Shown here piece by piece: positions 8,022-20,600 of a stretch of 64,000 bases of DNA. The notes below the pieces were generated by a model. It was not told the origin of the DNA. It searched no databases and was given only the letters and a program-made list of their open reading frames with translations. The position numbers were made by a program, and so were the translations under genes. The DNA comes from Azospirillum thiophilum (GTDB taxonomy: Bacteria > Pseudomonadota > Alphaproteobacteria > Azospirillales > Azospirillaceae): positions 1,107,501-1,171,500 of the forward strand of contig NZ_CP012401.1 in the NCBI RefSeq assembly GCF_001305595.1, read 5' to 3'. Within the stretch, counting starts at the first letter, position 1; the number at the start of each line of letters is the position of its first letter.

Positions 8022-8068
8022 GCAAGCAAAGAGGGCGGAGCCATCTTGGCCCCGCCCTCTTTGCTTGC
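8022..8068. terminator. bidirectional terminator hairpin between GST and gyrB
   Basis: 17-bp perfect arms (8022-8038 and 8052-8068) with a 13-nt loop that can add a GCC/GGC pair. It sits between the converging GST (+) and gyrB (-) genes. The arms contain AAA and TTT runs, giving weak U-rich ends on both strands. Confidence 0.75.
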
Positions 8069-8174
8069 TCTCAGGGTCCGGAGAGGGACCCTGCCGTCTC
8101 CCGTGAGACAACGGTTAAAAGTGTCTCAAACATAGGATTCGGTTTCTCATCTTTTGCTTAACTGACCAGATGGA

Positions 8175-10703
<2,529 letters not shown>

Positions 10704-10706
10704 TTA

Positions 10707-10729
10707 GCGTGCGGCAGCACGCATTTTTT
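10707..10729 (+). terminator. terminator-like hairpin on the + strand in the recF-gyrB gap
   Basis: Stem GCGTGC/GCACGC with loop GGCA, followed by ATTTTTT when read on the + strand. Both flanking genes are on the - strand, so this would stop antisense rather than sense transcription. On the sense strand it is a hairpin preceded by six A residues, with no U-run after it. Confidence 0.45.
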
Positions 10730-10755
10730 CGGGGCTGGAGGCCATCTTTTTGTCT

Positions 10756-12021
10756 CTAGCCGGGGCGGATACGGGCATCCTCGATACGGAAGCGCCGGGC
10801 ATCGTCGCCAAGGGGGTCGAAAACGCCGTCATCGGTGCCGGTCATCCAGGCCTGGGCGCCCAAAGCCAGGATTTCGCCGAACAGCGCCGCGCGCCGCTCG
10901 GGGTCCAGATGGGCCGCAACCTCGTCCAGCAGCAGGATCGGTGCGGCGCCGCGTTCGGCCGCCAGCAGGCGGGCGTTGGCCAGGACGATGGCGATCAGCA
11001 GCGCTTTCTGTTCGCCGGTGGAGCAGAAGGCGGCCGGCATGTCCTTGGGCACATGGCTGACGGCGAGGTCGCTCTTGTGCGGTCCCACCGTGGCGCCGCC
11101 GGCGTCGGCATCGGCGCGGCGGCCGGTCCGCAGCGATTGGCGCAGCGCATCCTCGGCTGCCAGCGCCGGGCCTTCGTCGAGCCAGCGCTCTACCGTGCCG
11201 TCGACGGCGAGGCCGGCGCCGGGGAAGGGGCCGACCGAGCGGGCGCAGGCGGCGCGCAACCGCTGCACGACCTCGCGCCTTGCGGCGGCGACGGCGATGC
11301 CGGTGGTCGCCATCTGATCCTCCAGCGCTCCCAGCCAGCCTTCGTCGAAACGGCCGTCGCGCAGCAGCCGGGCGCGCTCGCGCAGTGCATGCTCGTAGCG
11401 CGACAGCCGGCCGGCATGGGCCGGGTCGAATCCGAAGACCAGCCGGTCGAGGAAACGGCGCCGTCCGCTCGCCCCCTCGATGAACAGGCGGTCCATCTGC
11501 GGGGTCAGCCAGACCATGGCGACATGATCGGCCAGCGCGGTCTGACCCTTGGCCGGATGGCCGTCGATGCGGACCAGCCGGCGGTCGCGGTCGGACGTGC
11601 GCTCCTTGCCATGGGGCTCGCGGCCGGTGCCGATCTCCACCGATCCCATCGGGGTGTCGAGCGTCGCCGCCACCGCCCAGCCGGAACCGGGGGGCGAGCC
11701 CAGCCGCTCCACTTCGGCCAGACGGGCGCCGCGCAGGCCGCGGCCGGGGGCGAGGAAGCTGACGGCTTCGAGAAGGTTGGTCTTGCCGGCGCCGTTCGGG
11801 CCGATCAGGGCGATGGGGCGGCGGTCGGGTTCCAGCCGGGCGGAGTCATAGCCGCGGAAGCGGGTCAACGTCATCCGCCGCACCGCCAGCGCGGGAGCCG
11901 GCGCCGGTACCGGACCCGGGGCGCTGCCGGTCATTGAAGCTGCTGTATGCTGCAAGGAATCCGTTCCGCCCGGAGCAGGGACGATCCCCGGCTCCCCTTC
12001 AAACACGTCCCGATCAGACAC
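10756..12021 (-). CDS. recF: DNA replication and repair protein RecF
   Basis: SMC-like ATPase that acts with RecO and RecR to load RecA at gaps. Walker A is GPNGAGKT at 74-81 (counted from the GTG at 12021); the signature-like CSTGEQKALLIAIVLA and Walker B LLLDEVAAHLD lie near the C-terminus. The GTG at 12021 overlaps the end of dnaN by 8 bp. The first ~45 residues are proline- and alanine-rich and lie outside the family's conserved region, so the ATG at 11934 (392 residues) is an equally good start; neither has a strong ribosome site. Confidence 0.95.
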   Translation of the reverse strand: MSDRDVFEGEPGIVPAPGGTDSLQHTAASMTGSAPGPVPAPAPALAVRRMTLTRFRGYDSARLEPDRRPIALIGPNGAGKTNLLEAVSFLAPGRGLRGARLAEVERLGSPPGSGWAVAATLDTPMGSVEIGTGREPHGKERTSDRDRRLVRIDGHPAKGQTALADHVAMVWLTPQMDRLFIEGASGRRRFLDRLVFGFDPAHAGRLSRYEHALRERARLLRDGRFDEGWLGALEDQMATTGIAVAAARREVVQRLRAACARSVGPFPGAGLAVDGTVERWLDEGPALAAEDALRQSLRTGRRADADAGGATVGPHKSDLAVSHVPKDMPAAFCSTGEQKALLIAIVLANARLLAAERGAAPILLLDEVAAHLDPERRAALFGEILALGAQAWMTGTDDGVFDPLGDDARRFRIEDARIRPG

Positions 12022-13144
12022 GCATCGGCATCAGGACGTAGAGCGCCGTGGAGTCGGCAATGTCGCGGATGATGGTCGGCGACGCGGCGTCGGCCAGCGT
12101 GAACTGGGCACCCTCGCCCTCGATCTGCTGCGTGATGTCCAGCAGATAGCGGGAGTTGAAGCCGATTTCCAGCGGGGTCTCGGCGTAATTGACCTCCAGC
12201 TCCTCGGTGGCGCTGCCGGATTCGGGGCTGGTGGCGGACAGGGTCAGGGCGCCGCGGACGAGCGACAGTTTCACCGCCCGGCTCTTCTCGGTTGAGATGG
12301 TGGCGACGCGGTCGACGGCGGCGGCGAACAGCTTGGCGTCGACCTCCATCACCTTGTCGTTGCCGACCGGAATCACCCGCTCATAGTCGGGGAAGGTGCC
12401 GTCGATCAGCTTGGAGGTGACGACGACGCTGTCGAAGCCGAAGCGGATCTTGTTGTCGGACATCGACAGCTCGATGCGGTCGGCGGCCTCGTCCACCAGC
12501 TTGCGGATTTCGGTGACGGTCTTGCGCGGGATGATCACGCCGGGGATGCCGTCGGCACCGTCCGGCAGCGGCATCTCGACCCGGGCTAGGCGGTGGCCGT
12601 CGGTGGCGACCGCGCGCAGGACCGGCGTCTCCAGGCTGCCCATCTTGCTCTTGGCGGCGTGCAGGTAGATGCCGTTCAGATAATAGCGCGTCTCCTCGGT
12701 GGAGATCGCGAAGCGGGTGCGGTCGATCAGCGCGCGCAGGTCGGCGGCGGCGACCGAGAAATTATGCTTCAGCTCGCCGCTGGACAGCTGGGGGAAATCC
12801 TCCACCGGCAGGCAGGACAGCTTGAACTGCGACCGGCCGGAGCGCAGCGTCAGGATCGTGCCCTCACCGGCGATGTCCAACTCCACCTGGCTGCCGTCGG
12901 GCAGCTTGCGGACGATATCGAACAGCGTGTGGGCCGGCGCAGTGGTGCCGCCGGGACGCCCGACCGAGGCCGGAACCGTCTCGACGATTTCCAGGTCCAT
13001 GTCGGTGGCGGCCAGCGACAGCTCGCCGTTGCCGGCACGCAGCAGGACGTTGGAGAGGATCGGAATGGTGTTCCGCCGCTCGACCACACTCTGCACGTGA
13101 CCCAGGGAACGGAGAAGGGCGGCGCGTTCGATGGTGATGTTCAT
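12014..13144 (-). CDS. dnaN: DNA polymerase III sliding clamp (beta subunit)
   Basis: Ring-shaped processivity clamp of 376 residues, the family's usual length. It opens with MNITIERAALLRSLGHVQSVVERRNTIPIL and ends with the conserved YVLMPMRV tail that helps form the peptide-binding pocket. It heads the dnaN-recF-gyrB set and overlaps recF slightly. dnaA is not next to it; the gene upstream is an uncharacterised protein. No DnaA-box cluster was recognised in the 178 bp upstream. Confidence 0.98.
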   Translation of the reverse strand: MNITIERAALLRSLGHVQSVVERRNTIPILSNVLLRAGNGELSLAATDMDLEIVETVPASVGRPGGTTAPAHTLFDIVRKLPDGSQVELDIAGEGTILTLRSGRSQFKLSCLPVEDFPQLSSGELKHNFSVAAADLRALIDRTRFAISTEETRYYLNGIYLHAAKSKMGSLETPVLRAVATDGHRLARVEMPLPDGADGIPGVIIPRKTVTEIRKLVDEAADRIELSMSDNKIRFGFDSVVVTSKLIDGTFPDYERVIPVGNDKVMEVDAKLFAAAVDRVATISTEKSRAVKLSLVRGALTLSATSPESGSATEELEVNYAETPLEIGFNSRYLLDITQQIEGEGAQFTLADAASPTIIRDIADSTALYVLMPMRV

Positions 13145-13322
13145 GCTGGCGTGGTCTCGGCCGGGCTGAGATTGCGAAGCTCGCCGGGGTGATTGCCGGA
13201 AACCGGCCGCCCAGCCCCGAGCGGGCGCGCATCATACCACATCGGCGGGTGGGTCGAACCAAATTGTTGCGGTCAGGGCCTTCGGCCAGGGGGGATCCGA
13301 GGAGTTCTCGCCCGGTGCCCCC

Positions 13323-15062
13323 TCAGGCCCCCCTTCGCCGCGCCTCGTGCAGGCGCAGGATGTCGACGAAGTCGGCGCGCTGCCAGTTGCGGGAACGGGC
13401 CAGCTCGCCGCGGACCGCGGTGACGAAGGCATCGATCACCGCCCATTCGTCGGCATCGATCGATGCCTCGGCGTCGAGATAGCTGTGGACGACCCGGTGC
13501 AGGCCCTGGCTGACCGGACTGATCCAGTCGTCCACCGTCTCGCCCACCGCCGCCATCAGCCGGCGGATGCGCAGCAGATGGGCCATGCGGTGGGCGGGCT
13601 TCTCCTCCGGTTCCGCCTTCATCGCCTGGAGAAAGGCGAGGCGGCCGGTCTCCACTGCATAGAGGCGCAGGGACTTCAACTCCGGATTGGCATAGCCGGC
13701 ATTGCCGAGATGGCGGCCCCAGCGCCAGACCAGGTCCAACAGCCAGACGATGTCCTCATGGTCGGGCACCGGGGCATGCCGGGCGTTCATCGCCGCCTGG
13801 AGCCGGGCCGCCAGGGCCGGCATCACCGTGCCGGTCAGGTCGCGGCTGACCGCGTTCAACTCCGCCCGGAGCGCCGGCCCGGTCGAGCGGCTGGCGAGGA
13901 AGCCGGTGCCGCTCAGCGCGGTCAGCGCCCGGTCGAACCGCTCGACCGCCTCGCCCAGCAAGACGCGTGTCGGGGCGGGAGCGGACAGCACGCCGCCGTC
14001 CTGGATCTCCATGTCGCCGAACATGCCGTCCACCACCTCGCGGATGGTGATGCAGGCGGCGTGGAAATGGCACAGCAGCGCACGCAGCAGCGGATGCGAC
14101 TCGCGCACGGCCGGGCCGCCATGCTCGCGCACATGGCGCAGGAACACGTCATAGCGGCGTTTGACGTTCAGCCCGTAGAGCGGGGCGAACCAGGCCAGGA
14201 CCTGCGACTGGTCGCGGAAGGGCAGGCCCAGGTCGCGCACCCGGCGGACGAAGCCCACCATCAGCGCAGACTGGCAATCGACCTCGGCGGAGCGTGGGCC
14301 GGAAGCGGCCTGCATCCCCTCCTCCCCCCTGATCTCCTCGATGTCGCGGCGCATGCGCTCGGTCAGCGGCACCAGAACGGCATTGTGTTCCAGCAGGGCG
14401 CGGACGAAGCCCAACAGGTCGCCGTCGATCGGCGCCTTGCGGCCGAGATACTGGGTGCGCAGCCCGGCGTCCTGGTGCGCCTCCTCGTTCGCCAAGGCCA
14501 GGAAGCGGTCAGTCAGCTTGCGGTCGCCGGCCAGGGCATAGAGGAAATCCAACGCTTCCCGCCGCATCAGGTCGCGCATCACCAGGGCATCGGGGCTAGT
14601 CAACACCGCGTCCAGCATCGCCTCGCGCGCCATGGCGTCCAGCCGGCCCTGCACCTCCGCCGCCAGGCCGGGGAAGGCGTAGCGGGCCAGCGCCGCCCAG
14701 ATGCCGCCCATGTCCACCCGCTGGATCAGCGCCGGCACCGCTTCCGGCGAGCGGTAGAGGATGGGGTCGTCGACCAGGAAGGGCTCGAACAGGCTGGTGA
14801 ACAGGCGCCGCGCCTTCATCGGGCGCAGGCGGTTGAAATGATCGACCAGCGCGTCGCGCAGGTGCCGCGCCCGCTCGGCATTCGGGCTCGCCGCTCCCTC
14901 CACCGCGTTGAGGACCGAGCGGATGGCGTGCATGGGGATGCGTGAGACGACCTCATCCATCTGGCGGCGGAAGGCAGCCTGATTCAGGCCATCCCCGACC
15001 GGACCGCCGGTCGACGGGCCGGTGGACAGAATGGCGGTCGTGTCCGTCGGCGTGCTGCTCAT
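13323..15062 (-). CDS. uncharacterised ~580-residue protein, paralogue of the gene at 31888-33540
   Basis: No family is recognised. The protein (579 residues from the ATG at 15062, which has AGGTG about 10 bp upstream) looks soluble and mostly helical. It is clearly related to the product at 31888-33540: shared blocks include ARRLFTSLFEPFLVDD (84-99; the other has ARRLFTNLFEAFLIDD), QRVDMGGIW, a DIVWL...WRW block, a HLLRI...W-I block, and a C-terminal DEWAVID...ARSRNWQ block. The N-terminal ~30 residues are Ser/Thr/Gly-rich and probably disordered. An upstream in-frame ATG at 15104 lacks a ribosome site. It lies in the same direction as dnaN but 179 bp away. The shared acidic, Trp- and Arg-rich blocks suggest a common fold; the function is unknown. 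Confidence 0.85.
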   Translation of the reverse strand: MSSTPTDTTAILSTGPSTGGPVGDGLNQAAFRRQMDEVVSRIPMHAIRSVLNAVEGAASPNAERARHLRDALVDHFNRLRPMKARRLFTSLFEPFLVDDPILYRSPEAVPALIQRVDMGGIWAALARYAFPGLAAEVQGRLDAMAREAMLDAVLTSPDALVMRDLMRREALDFLYALAGDRKLTDRFLALANEEAHQDAGLRTQYLGRKAPIDGDLLGFVRALLEHNAVLVPLTERMRRDIEEIRGEEGMQAASGPRSAEVDCQSALMVGFVRRVRDLGLPFRDQSQVLAWFAPLYGLNVKRRYDVFLRHVREHGGPAVRESHPLLRALLCHFHAACITIREVVDGMFGDMEIQDGGVLSAPAPTRVLLGEAVERFDRALTALSGTGFLASRSTGPALRAELNAVSRDLTGTVMPALAARLQAAMNARHAPVPDHEDIVWLLDLVWRWGRHLGNAGYANPELKSLRLYAVETGRLAFLQAMKAEPEEKPAHRMAHLLRIRRLMAAVGETVDDWISPVSQGLHRVVHSYLDAEASIDADEWAVIDAFVTAVRGELARSRNWQRADFVDILRLHEARRRGA

Positions 15063-15231
15063 GCGCCCAACACCTCGCGGGATTGTCCTCGCCTGGACGT
15101 CCATGATCCCGGGAGATTATTAAATAACCTTTGCTATTTCCATGCGCATCTTGGTTACGGTTTTATGATTACCGGCATATGTCTGTTATTTGCTTTGTAA
15201 GCTTAGGTTGACCATTTGCCGGACCGTTTGC

Positions 15232-16107
15232 CTATAGCCCCGCCGCCAGTTGCGCCTCCAGCCCGGCACGGAAGTCGGGATAGGCCAGGGTGACGCCAAG
15301 CTGCCGCTTGATGCGGTCGTTCTTTACCCGGCGGGAGTCGGCGTAGAAGCTGGCGGCCATCGGCGACAGGTCCGCCTGATCGAAGGGGACCAGCGGAGGC
15401 GGCTCCAGCCCCAGCAGGCGGCAGGCATACTCCACCACTTCGTGCGACGGGCCGGGCAGATCGTCGGCGACATTGTAGACCGCGCCCAGCGTCGGCCGGG
15501 CCATGGAGGCGCGCAGCGTCGCGGCGATGTCGGCCACATGGATGCGGCAGAAGACCTGACCCGGCTTGTCGACCCGCTTGGCGGTGCCGTCGCGGACGGA
15601 ATCGATGGCGCTGCGGCCGGGACCATAGATTCCGGCCAGCCGGAACAGGTGCATCGGCACGCCATAGTGGCGGTAGAGGTTCAGCCAGCCGCGTTCGGCC
15701 TCCACCCGGCGCTTCTGGCGCTCGCCGGTCGGTCTCAGCCATGCCGCCTCGCCGACCCATTCGCCCTTGGTGTCGCCATAGACCCCGGTGGTGGACAGAT
15801 AGCCGGCCCAGTCCAGCGTGCGCAGATCGGCGAGGTCACCGGCATGCTGGTCCAGCACCGGGTCGCCCTTCGCATCCGGCGGCACGCTGACCAGCAGGTG
15901 GGTGGTGCCGGCGAGCGCCGCCCCCGCGTCGGCCAGCGGCCGGCCGCGGTCGAACAGGAAGGCCTCGATTCCCCGGGCCTCCAGCTCCGCCTTCTTGGCC
16001 TCGCTGCGGCAGGTGGCGGCGACGCGCCAGCCGTCGGCACGCAGCGTATCGGCGAAGACGCCGGCGCTGTAGCCGAGGCCGAACACGAACAGGCGGGGAT
16101 CGGTCAT
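15232..16107 (-). CDS. NAD(P)-binding SDR-family protein (YeeZ-like)
   Basis: Extended-SDR-like protein of 291 residues. The N-terminal Rossmann motif is FVFGLGYSAG (about 7-16, GxGYxxG type). LLVSVPP marks the next beta strand, and STTGVYGDTKGEWV is the catalytic-region motif of the atypical branch. RIHVADIAATLRA and VYNVADDLP are typical C-terminal segments. It resembles E. coli YeeZ-type nucleotide-sugar-epimerase-like proteins, whose substrate is unknown. It is divergent from the TPR gene. Confidence 0.8.
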   Translation of the reverse strand: MTDPRLFVFGLGYSAGVFADTLRADGWRVAATCRSEAKKAELEARGIEAFLFDRGRPLADAGAALAGTTHLLVSVPPDAKGDPVLDQHAGDLADLRTLDWAGYLSTTGVYGDTKGEWVGEAAWLRPTGERQKRRVEAERGWLNLYRHYGVPMHLFRLAGIYGPGRSAIDSVRDGTAKRVDKPGQVFCRIHVADIAATLRASMARPTLGAVYNVADDLPGPSHEVVEYACRLLGLEPPPLVPFDQADLSPMAASFYADSRRVKNDRIKRQLGVTLAYPDFRAGLEAQLAAGL

Positions 16108-16214
16108 CGCGGGCGGTTCCGGTTGGTGCGGTGGTCTCGGTGAGGCCGGGAGTTGGTGCGGGTCCTGTTCCGGAGCTTGCGCGCCGCCCGGCGATGGCGG
16201 AGTGTAAAGGCACC

Positions 16215-17066
16215 ATGACCCGACGCAATCCCTACCTTTCCGGTGCCCCGGCTTTGGGGTTTTTCGTGGCCCTGCCTCTGGCCCTGGCCTTTGCGCTGGC
16301 GCTTCCGTCTGTGGCCGCCGCCGGCCCGCCGTCCGGGCTGGACCGCAACCGCGAGCTTCAGGCCTGCGTCGCCAAGGCGGAGGCGAATCCCGACGGCGCC
16401 ATGGCCGACGCCAAGCGCTGGCAGGAGCAGGGCGGTGGCGATTTCGCGAAACTCTGCCAGGGGCTGGCGCTGTTCCATGCCGGCGATTTCAAGGCGGCCG
16501 GTACTCAGATCGAGGCGCTGGTGCCGACGCTCGGCAAGGACGATCCCAAGGCGGCGGCCTCCCTGCTCGGCCGGGCCGGCTGGGCATGGCTGCGGGCCGG
16601 CGACCAGGGGCGGGCGGAACGGTTGTACAGCGCGGCGCTGAACAAGACGCCGGGCGACACCGACCTGCTGATTGACCGCGCCTTCGCCCGTGCCGAAGGC
16701 GAACGGTTCTGGGACGCCATCGCCGATCTCGATGCGGCGCTCGCCCGCGACCCGCGGCGGGCCGACGCCTATCTCTACCGGGCATCGGCCAACAAGGCAT
16801 TGTCGAACCACCGGCAGGCGCTGGCCGACATCGACCGGGCGCTGGAGCTGAAGCCCGGCGATCCGGAGGCGATCCTGCTGCGCGGCAACGTCAAGGCGCT
16901 GGGCGGCAACCTGCCAGCCGCGCGCGACGACTGGGCGCTGGCCCGCCGCGTCGCTCCCGACAGCGAATGGGGCCGTGCCGCCGCCGACAACCTCGCCCGC
17001 ACCGCGGAGATCGCAGCCGGTGCAGGTAAGGATGCGGTGAAGGAGAAGGCGAAGAAGGTGCAGTGA
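16215..17066 (+). CDS. exported TPR-repeat protein
   Basis: Protein of 283 residues with a signal peptide (hydrophobic segment about 13-35, ending LPSVAAAG). Tetratricopeptide repeats fill about 110-250: DTDLLIDRAFARAEGERFWD, RADAYLYRASANKALSNHRQ and DPEAILLRGNVKALGGNLPA are successive units. It probably acts as a periplasmic scaffold or assembly helper. The ATG at 16215 follows AAAGG and precedes the signal peptide, which favours it over the longer frame from 16131. It converges on trxA across a terminator. Confidence 0.82.
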   Translation: MTRRNPYLSGAPALGFFVALPLALAFALALPSVAAAGPPSGLDRNRELQACVAKAEANPDGAMADAKRWQEQGGGDFAKLCQGLALFHAGDFKAAGTQIEALVPTLGKDDPKAAASLLGRAGWAWLRAGDQGRAERLYSAALNKTPGDTDLLIDRAFARAEGERFWDAIADLDAALARDPRRADAYLYRASANKALSNHRQALADIDRALELKPGDPEAILLRGNVKALGGNLPAARDDWALARRVAPDSEWGRAAADNLARTAEIAAGAGKDAVKEKAKKVQ

Positions 17067-17094
17067 GGGGGGGCGCCGGCGTTGGACCCCAACG

Positions 17095-17132
17095 AAAAAG
17101 CCCCGCCGCGGTGAGCGTGGCAGGGCTTTTCC
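17095..17132. terminator. bidirectional terminator between TPR gene and trxA
   Basis: Hairpin with AAAAGCCC paired to GGGCTTTT, an inner GCC/GGC pair and one mismatch. A-run and T-run ends give a terminator on both strands. It serves the converging TPR and trxA genes. Confidence 0.8.
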
Positions 17133-17158
17133 TTACCTGGACCGGTGAGGGTGGCGGC

Positions 17159-17482
17159 TTACAGCGCCGAGTCGACCCACTGGAACAGCGCACCCTTCGG
17201 CAGGGCGCCGATCTTGGTGGCGGCGACGCTGCCGTCCTTGAACAGCATCAGGGTCGGGATGCCGCGCACGCCGTACTTGCCGGGGGTGTCCGGGTTCTCG
17301 TCGATGTTCAGCTTGGCGACGGTGACCTTACCCTCATACTCGCCGGCCAGCTCGTCGAGCGCCGGGGCGATCATCTTGCAGGGGCCGCACCATTCCGCCC
17401 AGAAATCGACCAGGACCGGGCCGCTGGCCTTCAGGACGTCCTGCTCGAAGCTGTCGTCGGTAACCTTGATGGTGGTGCTCAT
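17159..17482 (-). CDS. trxA: thioredoxin
   Basis: Cytoplasmic dithiol reductase of 107 residues, the classic thioredoxin length. The active site is W31-C-G-P-C35, preceded by VLVDFWAE. The cis-proline is in [12 protein letters not shown]. It lies downstream of addA on the same strand with about 155 bp between them, so it may have its own promoter. Confidence 0.97.
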   Translation of the reverse strand: MSTTIKVTDDSFEQDVLKASGPVLVDFWAEWCGPCKMIAPALDELAGEYEGKVTVAKLNIDENPDTPGKYGVRGIPTLMLFKDGSVAATKIGALPKGALFQWVDSAL

Positions 17483-17638
17483 GTGACCTCTTGCCTGGAT
17501 TAGGAAGCGCCGCGGACCGGTTGTGGAGGGCCGGCGGGCATCGCCCCGTCAGTGGAATTGAGCAAAATGTAGGGCGGAGGTACACGGCCGGTCAAGTCAC
17601 CCCATCTTTCGGGTCACGTCCCGCCCGCCGCCCGTCCG

Positions 17639-20600
17639 TCATCCCGCCCGCGGCGCCAGCCCGGCCGCCGCCGCGTCGAGCAGGGAAGGCGGCAGTTCCA
17701 TGGTGAAGGGACCGTCGGTCCACAGCAGCACGCAACGCACCCGGCGGCCGGGGTAAACGGCGCGCAGCGCCTCGCGGTAGGCCGCCATCTGACGGCGGTA
17801 AACCATTGGAACGTCTTCCAGATCCCGAGGAGGCGGCCGGTTGGTCTTGTAGTCGGCGATCCACACCGTGTCCCCGGCCAGCGCCAGCCGGTCGATGCGC
17901 CCGGCCAGCGCCCGGCTGCCGTCGCCCAGCGCCACCACGCCGACCAGCGGCACCTCCGCCCGCGAGTCCGGGCCGAACAGATGCGCGAACTCCGCATGGC
18001 TCAGCACCGCCAGCGTCTCGCGCGCGATGGCGTCCTGCTGTTCGGCGGTCAACTGGTGCGCCGGCCGGGCGAGGAAGCGGCGGCAGGCGGCCTCCCGCGC
18101 CGCCTCGGCCAGAGTGGGCAGGGTCTGCAGCAGCCGGTGAACCAGCAGACCGCGGCGGAAGCGCTGGCCGTCGTCGGCACCGAGCGGGGAGCGCGCCGCC
18201 GGCTCCTCGCCATCGGGGCGCGACGGGGTGAGGGGGCGCGACGGTTCCGGCTCGACCGGCGCCGGCTCGGCGATCCAGGGCGGTGGCGGGGCCGCGGTGA
18301 TGCTGTCCTCGCTCTCGACATGGCGCGGCACCGCGGCGGTCTGGGCGCCGACCAGCCGCCAGCCCTCGCCGGCCCAGCCGTCGGGGCACAAGCCGGTGAA
18401 GTCGAAGGGATGCGGCACGCCGTTCCCGCGCATCGCCTCCTCGACCAGCCGGTACCAGCAGTCGTCGGACGGCTCGCGCTTGCCCTGGTGGCCGCAGATG
18501 TAGAGCCGGTCCTCGGCCCGCGTCAGTGCGACATAGAGCAGCCGGCGGTATTCCTGGTCGCGCCGCCGGTTGGCCCGTGCCCGCGCCTCGGCGCTCAGCG
18601 CGTCCTCCTGGCTGCGCCGTGCGGCGAACAGCGGCACCGGGCAGGACTCGTCCGGCCACAGGATCGGCGGGCTCTGGGTCGGGCTGCCCAGCGTGTCGGG
18701 CAGGAAGACGATCGGCGCCTGCAACCCCTTGGACCCGTGGACGGTCATGATCCGCACGGTGCCGCCGCCCTGTTCCAGCTCGCGCTTGATCTCCGCGTCG
18801 CTGGCCGCCAGCCAGGCGAGGAAATTCTGCAGCGACGGCGGTTCCGTCTTCTCGAAGGCGAGGCAGACGGCCAGGAATTCCTCCAGCGGATCCTGCGCGT
18901 CGGGGCCGAGCCGCTTCAGGATCGCCCGGCGTCCCGAGCGGGTGTCGGCCGGGCAGGGCCGGTTCAGCAGGCCGGCGAACAGCTCATAGGGTGCCGAGAA
19001 GTCGGTGCGTGCCAGCAGGTCGCCCAGATAGCGCCGGGCCGGGCGGAAATCCGGCTCGGTCTCCGCCAGCGCCACCAACGCGCGCCACAGCGTGCCGCGC
19101 CGGCCATGGGCGACGCGGAACAGCTCCTCCTCGGTCAAGCCGATCAGCGGTCCCTTCAGCACGGTGGCCAATGTCAGGTCGTCGTCTGGCAGCAGCAGGA
19201 AGTCGGCCAGCGCCACCAGATCCATGACGGCGAGCTGTTCGGTCAGCACCATGCGGTCGACTCCGGCCACCGGCACGCCGCGGTCCTTCAGCGCGCGGAC
19301 CAGTTCGGTGACGAAGGCGGTGCGGCGGCGGACCAGCACCATGACGTCGCCGGGCTGAACCGGCCGGCCCTTGGCCTCCAGCCTTTCCCCGCTGTCGATC
19401 CAGCGATGCACCGTCGCCGCGATGACCGAGGCGAGGCGGGCCGACGGCGAATCGGTGGCTTCGCGGGCCACCGGAGGCGCCCAGGCCGTCGTCTCCACCA
19501 CCTCCGCCGGCTTCACCGGCGGCCACAGCTCGACCAGGCCGGCCTGTCCGCGGCGGAAGGCGCGGTGGCGGATGACCGGGCTGGCGTCGGACGCCACGCC
19601 GTCGCGGGCGCGGTCGATGGCGAACACGGCGTCCACCGTCTCCAGAACCGCGGATGTCGAGCGGAAGGAGATGTCGAGATCCACCCCCGACCACAGCCGT
19701 TCCGCCGTTTCAGCCTTGTCCTGGAAATGGCAACGCATGCGAGCGAATTCCGCCGGATCGGCGCGCTGGAAGCTGAAGATCGACTGTTTCTCGTCGCCCA
19801 CCGCGAAGACGGTGCGGATCTTGCCGTCGGGGGCCGCCGCCTCCAGCTCGGCGAAGAACTCACCGGCGAGCGCGGCGACGATGGCCCACTGGTCGGGGTT
19901 GGTGTCCTGCGCCTCGTCGATCAGGATATGGTCCAGGCCGCCGTCCAGCTTGTAGAGCACCCAGGGCACCCGCGCCGCCGTGCCGTCCTTGCCGCCCAGC
20001 AGCCGGTTGGCCGCCAGGATCAGGTCGTCGTAATCCAGCAGCGCGCGCGCCGCCTTGCGCTCGCGGTAGGCCTCCAGCATCGCCTGCGCCAGCGTCAGCA
20101 GCGCGGTGGTGGAGGCGGCGACCCCGGCGGCCTTCACCCGCTCCGCTATCTCGACCAGCCGCTCCGCCTCCTTCTGCAGGGCGGCCAGCGCCTGGGGACA
20201 GGCGGTTGCCGGCTTCTTGGTGATCAGCGTCTTGCGCGGGCTGCCCTCGGCGGTCAGGAACAGGCGCTTGTAGGCCTCGAAGGCGCGAACCCGGCGGTCG
20301 GCGGCGTCCAGCCACTGCTGGATGGCGATGCCGCGCTCCTGGTCGCCGGCGCTGCCGCCGGACAGCGCCCGGCAGGCCTCGCGCAGGGCCGGCGGGTCGC
20401 AGCGGTCGTCGTGGCAGGCATGGGCGAGGATCGACTCCTCGGTGACGCCGGGCGGCACGTTGAGGGTGTCGTGGATGGCGTCGACCAGCCCGTCCAGGCC
20501 GCCATGGGACTCGAGCAGCTTCTCGATCTGCCCGCGCTGGCCGGCCAGTTCGGCCAGCAGGCCGGCGAAATCCTCGGCGTTCAGGTCGGCGGTCAGCCGA

